DNA of 64,000 bases from Streptomyces sp. M41(2017) (lineage in GTDB: Bacteria > Actinomycetota > Actinomycetes > Streptomycetales > Streptomycetaceae), in assembly GCF_002078175.1 (NCBI RefSeq), contig NZ_MWFK01000001.1, positions 4,588,001-4,652,000 of the forward strand, in the 5' to 3' direction. Shown piece after piece: positions 58,087 through 64,000 of the stretch (its first letter is position 1; each line of letters starts with the position of its first letter). Position numbers and translations under genes: made by a program. The notes under the pieces are model-generated. The model had not been told where the DNA came from. It searched no databases and worked only from the letters and a program-made list of their open reading frames with translations.

Positions 58087-58581
58087 ATGGGAGAAACGGG
58101 CGGTGCCTCCGGCACCGACGCCCCGGAGCGCCCGTACGGCAGGAGCGGCCCCGCGCCACGGCACCCCGGACCACGGCCCCCGGCGCTGCGCGTCACGGCG
58201 ATCGCCAGCCTGACGCCCCTGGAGGAACTCGACGCGGACCCGTTCCTCGTCGACTCCCGCAGCCAGCACGCGATGTGTGCCCGCTGGGCCGCCGAGCACG
58301 GGTACGTCGTCACCCGGGAACTCCTCGTCCGCGCCCTGCGCCCGGACCACCGCACCCTGTGGGCCGACGTCGAGGCCGGACTCGTCGACCTGTTCGTCGC
58401 CCCCAGCCGCCGCGTGCTGGAGCGGGCCCTCGCCTCCGTCGACGAGTTCACCGCCGAGTGCGCGCGCCGCGGGGTGCGCGTCGAGACGGTCGGCAGCGCC
58501 GAACCGTTCTACGACGCCCGGATGAAGGCACAGGTGCACCGCCGTCTCTCGATGCCGACCGCCGGCTACGACGGCCGCTGA
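58087..58581 (+). CDS. Small protein resembling a serine-recombinase N-terminal domain
   Basis: A 164-residue protein. Residues 45-145 follow the resolvase/invertase fold order: SRSQHAMCARWAAEHGYVVT like the Q-x-x-x-C-x-x-x-A helix, then WADVEAGLVDLFVAPSRRVL in the place of the R-L-x-R catalytic loop, and FTAECARRGVRVETV. The catalytic serine near the N-terminus of true resolvases is not recognisable, and there is no DNA-binding HTH. It is likely a regulatory or orphan derivative rather than a recombinase. GAGGGGGG precedes the ATG at 58087. Confidence 0.6.
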   Translation: MGETGGASGTDAPERPYGRSGPAPRHPGPRPPALRVTAIASLTPLEELDADPFLVDSRSQHAMCARWAAEHGYVVTRELLVRALRPDHRTLWADVEAGLVDLFVAPSRRVLERALASVDEFTAECARRGVRVETVGSAEPFYDARMKAQVHRRLSMPTAGYDGR

Positions 58582-58721
58582 CCCGGTTCACCCAGTTCAC
58601 GCATTGCCCCCGCACGGCCGGGGAAGGGCTGTCCGGGGGACTTCGGGGGACGTCCGCGCGTTGTGACAGGGTGGGAGCAGGCCGCGCGGACCGGGCGGGC
58701 CCGGACGTGAGGTGGCAGGAC

Positions 58722-60815
58722 GTGGACGCAGGACGGTGGCGGCGCGTCGCCAGCGGGGTGGGGCGGAGCGTCGCCGTGTGGGCGGTGTCCACGGTCACGA
58801 TGCTCGTCCTCGCCGGACTGTTGCCCGACTTCCAGGTGCAGTCGGACAGCGGGGACAGCGCGACCCGGATCGCGGTCACCGCGGCGGCCGGCGCGGGCGT
58901 CTTCGGCCTGCTGTCCTCCCTGGTGTGGCCCTTCCTGGTGCGGGCCCTGCTGCTCGTCCCCGCCCTGGTGCTCGGCGTGCTCGTCTTCTTCCTGAACGGG
59001 TCGCTGCTGCTGATCGCCCTGCGCGTCAACCCCTCGGGGCGGGGAGAGGCGGCCCCCGAGACCGCCGTGGTCGTGGCCGCCGTGATGTCCGCCGTCGCCT
59101 CCGCCACCGGCGGTGCCCTCGCCGTCCGGGACGACGACGCCTACCGGCGACGGCTCTACCGGCTGGCCGACCGGCGCCGCAGACGCGCGGCCGGGCGAGC
59201 CGGCCCCTCGACCCCCGGCGCGGTCTTCCTCCAGCTCGACGGCGTCGGATACGACGTGCTGCGGGAGGCGATGGCCAAGGGGCTGATGCCGACCGCCGCC
59301 CGGTGGCTCGGCGGACCGCGCCCCACCCACCGGATCGTGCCCTGGCGCACCGACTGGTCCAGCCAGACCGGCGCCAGCCAGCTGGGCATCCTGCACGGCA
59401 GCAACCACGACGTCCCGGCCTTCCGTTGGTACGAGAAGGAGAGCCAGGAGGTGATGGTCTGCAACCGGCCGAACAGCGCCGCCGAACTCCAGCGCCGGGC
59501 CGTCGAGCGCACCGGTGACGGAGGACTGCTCACCCTCGACGGCGCGAGCCGCGGCAACCTCTTCAGCGGCGGCGCCGACGAACTCGCCCTCGTGCTGTCC
59601 ATCGCCGCCCGCAGAGGCCGCGACAACCGCTCACGCGCCGGCTACTTCGCCTACTTCTCCGACCCGGCCAACGCCGTCCGTACCGCCCTGTCGTTCGTCG
59701 CCGAGGTCTTCCGGGAGATCGGCCAGTCCCTCACGGCCCGCGTCAGGCAGCGCCGGCCGCGCGTCAAACGGGGCGGGCTGTACCCGATCATCCGTGCCTT
59801 CGCGACCGTCGTCGAACGGGACGTCGTCGTCGCCGCGGTGATCGGCGACATGCTCGCCGGGCGCAACGCCGTCTACGCGGACCTCGTGGCGTACGACGAG
59901 GTGGCACACCACTCCGGTCCGCATGGCCGGGACGCCGAGAAGATCCTGGAGCGGCTCGACCGCTCGCTCGCGCTGATCGCCAAGGTCGCCGAGCACGCCC
60001 CGCGCCCGTACCGGATCGTCGTGCTCTCCGACCACGGCCAGAGCCCCGGCGAGACGTTCCTGACCCGCTACGGCCTCACCCTCGGCAGCCTCGTCCGGGC
60101 CGGCTGCGATCTGCCCGTGCCCCGCAGGGCGCGGCGCACCCACAGCGGCGCGGAGGCGCGGACCGCCGTCCGGGCGGCCCTGCGCCGCCCCGTGGAGGAG
60201 CGCGCCGAGCGGGCCGAGCGCGAGGAGCGGCTGCGGCCGTCGGGGCGCCGCTCCGAACCCGTGGTCCTCGCCTCCGGCAACCTCGGCCTGGTCTCCTTCC
60301 CGGACGTGCCGCACCGGATGACCCGCGAGGAGATCGACCGCCGCCACCCCGCGCTGCTGACCACCCTCGCCAACCACCCCGGCATCGGATTCCTCCTGGT
60401 CCGCAGCGAGGAGCACGGCGGCGTCGTGCTCGGCGCACACGGCGTCGAGGTCCCGCTGGACCGGCTCGACGACGAACACCCGGGCCCGCTGGCCGACTTC
60501 GGACCCGGCGCCGCCGACGCCGTACGCCGCACGCACTCCTTCCCGCACACCGCCGACATCATGGTCAACTCCTGGTACGACCCCGCCGGGGGCGAAGTCC
60601 TCGCCTTCGAGGAGCAGATCGGTTCGCACGGCGGCCTCGGCGGCGCCCAGGGCAGGCCCTTCCTGCTCTCACCGGTGACCCTGTCCGCACCGGCCGATGA
60701 GGCTGCCGACCTGGTCGGCGCGGAGCAGATCCACCAGGTGCTGCGCCGCTGGCTGCGCGAGTGCGACGGACCCCAAGTACCCCTGGACATGAACTCGGAC
60801 GAACGGGCGGCCTGA
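58722..60815 (+). CDS. Membrane-anchored alkaline-phosphatase-superfamily phosphodiesterase
   Basis: A 697-residue protein. The first 135 residues hold four membrane helices (VGRSVAVWAVSTVTMLVLAG and following), a layout often annotated as holin-like. From about residue 160 a metal-dependent phosphatase/phosphodiesterase domain follows: FLQLDGVGYDVL (metal Asp), TDWSSQTGASQLG (nucleophile region), YDEVAHHSGPHG, VLSDHGQSPGE and GSHGGLGGAQG (metal Asp/His pairs). I chose the GTG at 58722, six bases after AGGTGG. The substrate is unknown; nucleotide or lipid-linked phosphates are possible. Confidence 0.82.
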   Translation: MDAGRWRRVASGVGRSVAVWAVSTVTMLVLAGLLPDFQVQSDSGDSATRIAVTAAAGAGVFGLLSSLVWPFLVRALLLVPALVLGVLVFFLNGSLLLIALRVNPSGRGEAAPETAVVVAAVMSAVASATGGALAVRDDDAYRRRLYRLADRRRRRAAGRAGPSTPGAVFLQLDGVGYDVLREAMAKGLMPTAARWLGGPRPTHRIVPWRTDWSSQTGASQLGILHGSNHDVPAFRWYEKESQEVMVCNRPNSAAELQRRAVERTGDGGLLTLDGASRGNLFSGGADELALVLSIAARRGRDNRSRAGYFAYFSDPANAVRTALSFVAEVFREIGQSLTARVRQRRPRVKRGGLYPIIRAFATVVERDVVVAAVIGDMLAGRNAVYADLVAYDEVAHHSGPHGRDAEKILERLDRSLALIAKVAEHAPRPYRIVVLSDHGQSPGETFLTRYGLTLGSLVRAGCDLPVPRRARRTHSGAEARTAVRAALRRPVEERAERAEREERLRPSGRRSEPVVLASGNLGLVSFPDVPHRMTREEIDRRHPALLTTLANHPGIGFLLVRSEEHGGVVLGAHGVEVPLDRLDDEHPGPLADFGPGAADAVRRTHSFPHTADIMVNSWYDPAGGEVLAFEEQIGSHGGLGGAQGRPFLLSPVTLSAPADEAADLVGAEQIHQVLRRWLRECDGPQVPLDMNSDERAA

Positions 60816-60937
60816 ACGCGGCCGGGGCGCGACCGGCCCGGGACCCCGAACAGGAGGCGGGTGCGGGGGCCGGCGCGCCCACACTCACCGGCGCCGTGTT
60901 CGCGGGTCCGCGCCGGACATCCCCGAGGAGCTCGCCC

Positions 60938-61609
60938 GTGCAGGCAGCCGTCACCGTCACGCCCGCCCGTGTCCCGGAGCTGCTGCTCGGTCCCACCACC
61001 GTGCGGCCGGTCTTCCTGTGGGGTGCCCCGGCATCGGAAAGTCCTCCCTGCTGCGGGAGTTCGCCGAGTCGCTCGGACTGGAGTGCGTGAGCCTGCTCGG
61101 TACGCAGCCGGCTCTCCCCGGCCCGGACCCTGCGGTCGTACGCGCGTCCCTCGCGCCGGCAGGCGGCCACCCCCGACATCCCCGGGCCGGGCGCCGGTTC
61201 CCGCCGGAGGAGGTCGCCCGCTGCACCTTCGGCGTCGTCCTCGACACCTCCGCCGCCATGGACCGCATCCCGCTCGGCAAGGCGCTCGGGGCCATCGCCT
61301 CGTACGCAGCGTCCCGGGACGTACCGGCGGCACGCGGGGTGTTCTGCGACGCGGCGCCGCACGACGCGGGCTGTCTGCCGGTCGCCGAGATCGCCGCGAG
61401 CGGGCGGGTCCGCGGTCGCGGCGGCACCCTGCTGCAGCCGGGCGTCGACCTGCTGCACCGCGCCGACGACTTCGCCCGGCGCGCCGATCCTGGTGATCAC
61501 GGACGGGTGGTGCGACGTGCTGCGGGTGCGGCGCGAGCACGCCTGTCCGATCCCGCAGGGCGCCCGGCTGCCGTTCACCGCCCGCGGCCCCGTGTCCCGG
61601 GTGCGCTGA
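60938..61609 (+). pseudogene. Decayed fusion of a MoxR-type ATPase and a VWA metallopeptidase-like gene
   Basis: The GTG at 60938 opens like a MoxR ATPase (TPARVPELLLGPTTVRPVFL, WGAP) but one base is missing in a C-tract near 61026; the frame then changes to PGIGKSSLLREFAESLGLE, which carries the Walker A. After LECVSLLGTQ the ATPase ends, and from about 61190 the sequence is the C-terminal VWA part of a DUF2201-like protein (EEVARCTFGVVLDTSAAMDR, ALGAIASYAASRDVPAA). A second frameshift near 61475 leads to APILVITDGWCDVLRVRREH and a stop at 61609. The expected D-T-S-G-S-M metal motif reads DTSAAM. Confidence 0.78.
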
Positions 61610-61705
61610 ACTCCCGTACCCGCAACGGCACACGCGAGGGGAGCGGGAGCGGGGCGCCGCTCCTCCGCACGCCCCTGCCGGTGAAATCCCGTACACCGTC
61701 CGGCA

Positions 61706-61732
61706 GGTCCACCCCCATCCGCGGGGTGGACC
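61706..61732 (+). terminator. Terminator hairpin after the MoxR/VWA pseudogene
   Basis: GGTCCACCCC and GGGGTGGACC form a perfect 10-bp stem with a seven-base loop, about 100 bases after the pseudogene and 65 before the OsmC start. Confidence 0.75.
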
Positions 61733-61798
61733 GGTCCCGGGTGTGATCGGATGGGAGCACGGACCCCGGCAACGGGACCACACGCGAAAGGAAACACC

Positions 61799-62224
61799 GT
61801 GGCTACCACGCGCACCGCACACACCGAGTGGGAAGGCAACCTGCTCGAGGGCAAGGGCGTCGTCACCTTCGACTCCTCCGGCATCGGCGAGCAGCCGGTG
61901 ACGTGGGCGTCGCGGGCCGAGCAGGCGAACGGCAGGACCAGCCCCGAGGAACTGATCGCGGCCGCCCACTCCAGCTGCTTCTCGATGGCGCTGTCGCACG
62001 CCCTCGCGGGCGCCGGCACCCCGCCCACCAAGCTCCTCACCAACGCCGACGTCACCTTCCAGCCCGGCGAGGGCATCACCGGCATCCACCTCACCGTGGA
62101 GGGCACGGTGCCGGGCCTCGACAACGACGGCTTCGTCGCCGCGGCCGAGGACGCCAAGAAGAACTGCCCCGTCAGCCAGGCGCTGACCGGCACGACGATC
62201 ACCCTGTCGGCGAAGCTCGCCTGA
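61799..62224 (+). CDS. OsmC-type peroxiredoxin (organic hydroperoxide reductase)
   Basis: A 141-residue thiol peroxidase of the OsmC subgroup. It carries both redox cysteines: the first in AAAHSSCFSMALSHAL and the second in AKKNCPVSQAL. The opening (TRTAHTEWEGNLLEGKGVVT) is typical. OsmC reduces organic and lipid hydroperoxides and is often osmotically induced. GTG start with AAAGGA upstream. A hairpin at 62237-62267 ends the transcript. Confidence 0.93.
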   Translation: MATTRTAHTEWEGNLLEGKGVVTFDSSGIGEQPVTWASRAEQANGRTSPEELIAAAHSSCFSMALSHALAGAGTPPTKLLTNADVTFQPGEGITGIHLTVEGTVPGLDNDGFVAAAEDAKKNCPVSQALTGTTITLSAKLA

Positions 62225-62236
62225 CGCGAACACACC

Positions 62237-62267
62237 GGTGCCGCGCCTCCGTCGGGGGCGCGGCACC
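62237..62267 (+). terminator. Terminator hairpin after the OsmC gene
   Basis: GGTGCCGCGCC (62237-62247) and GGCGCGGCACC (62257-62267) form a perfect 11-bp stem with a nine-base loop, twelve bases after the stop. Confidence 0.85.
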
Positions 62268-62301
62268 GTCGTGTCCCCCGCCGTCCCGGCACCACGCGCC
62301 A

Positions 62302-62330
62302 TTGACAAGCGGGTACGGGCGTCCTGTGCT
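62302..62330 (+). promoter_or_regulatory. Promoter of the DnaK-type chaperone gene
   Basis: TTGACA (62302-62307) and TGTGCT (62325-62330) are spaced by 17 bases, a good -35 with a weaker -10 for the housekeeping sigma factor. No HspR-type inverted repeat (CTTGAGT-N7-ACTCAAG) is visible, so control may differ from the classical dnaK operon. Confidence 0.6.
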
Positions 62331-62366
62331 GGGGAGCGGACAGAGCCCTTCTGGAAGGGGACGGAC

Positions 62367-64000
<1,634 letters not shown>

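Overview
The window is chromosomal DNA of a Streptomyces (or very close relative). GC is about 72 percent, codons end almost always in G or C, GTG and TTG starts are common, several genes look leaderless, and the families are typical of the genus: DUF6325, DUF7144, SHOCT, DUF6158, DUF2795, a SigB/F/G sigma factor, the ethylmalonyl-CoA pathway and a gas-vesicle gene. From memory, the order pssA-psd, ethylmalonyl-CoA genes, ccr, 3-hydroxyacyl-CoA dehydrogenase resembles the S. coelicolor SCO6467-SCO6475 region. I could not align it.

Layout. 1-3.7 kb: small stress-type proteins, a Nudix hydrolase and glycerate kinase. 3.9-10.4 kb: a PucR-type regulator divergent from a complete livFGHMK branched-chain amino-acid type ABC importer. 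10.4-21.4 kb, nearly all minus strand: phosphatidylserine synthase and decarboxylase, then five enzymes of the ethylmalonyl-CoA route (ccr, meaA, mcl, mesaconyl-CoA hydratase, methylsuccinyl-CoA dehydrogenase) behind a good promoter and long leader, a TetR regulator and a tandem-domain 3-hydroxybutyryl-CoA dehydrogenase. Together these carry acetyl-CoA and butyryl units to C4/C5 CoA esters, which feed anaplerosis and polyketide extender units. 21.7-29.4 kb: HEAT protein, GNAT, RidA, secreted S33 peptidase, a radical-SAM protein behind an SOS-box-like palindrome, SRPBCC protein, and an MFS pump with extracytoplasmic-type repeats fused to its C-terminus. 29.5-36.9 kb: a peptidase block (M55 D-aminopeptidase, M20, S9, S66 LD-carboxypeptidase, secreted S15) suited to peptide or murein-peptide turnover. 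37-49 kb: assorted enzymes, an arginase-fold protein without its histidine ligands, type II NADH dehydrogenase, a transketolase remnant beside an orphan gas-vesicle gene, a PAP2-diacylglycerol-kinase fusion and an ABC-F protein. 49-58 kb: a sigma-factor locus with an intact IS5-type insertion exactly in its stop codon, a secreted protein, a lysine-free aminotransferase-fold protein, two metallo-beta-lactamase-fold hydrolases, DedA and a 20-bp minisatellite. 58-64 kb: a resolvase-like protein, a membrane phosphodiesterase, a decayed MoxR/VWA pseudogene, OsmC and the start of a second-type DnaK.

The most unusual points are the IS insertion that rewrites a TAG stop as TAA, the aminotransferase-fold protein with no lysine at all, two deletion scars (transketolase/gas vesicle and MoxR/VWA), the MFS fusion, the arginase-fold protein lacking both histidine ligands, and several operator-like palindromes with no adjacent regulator. 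No tRNA, rRNA, CRISPR array or replication origin was seen.
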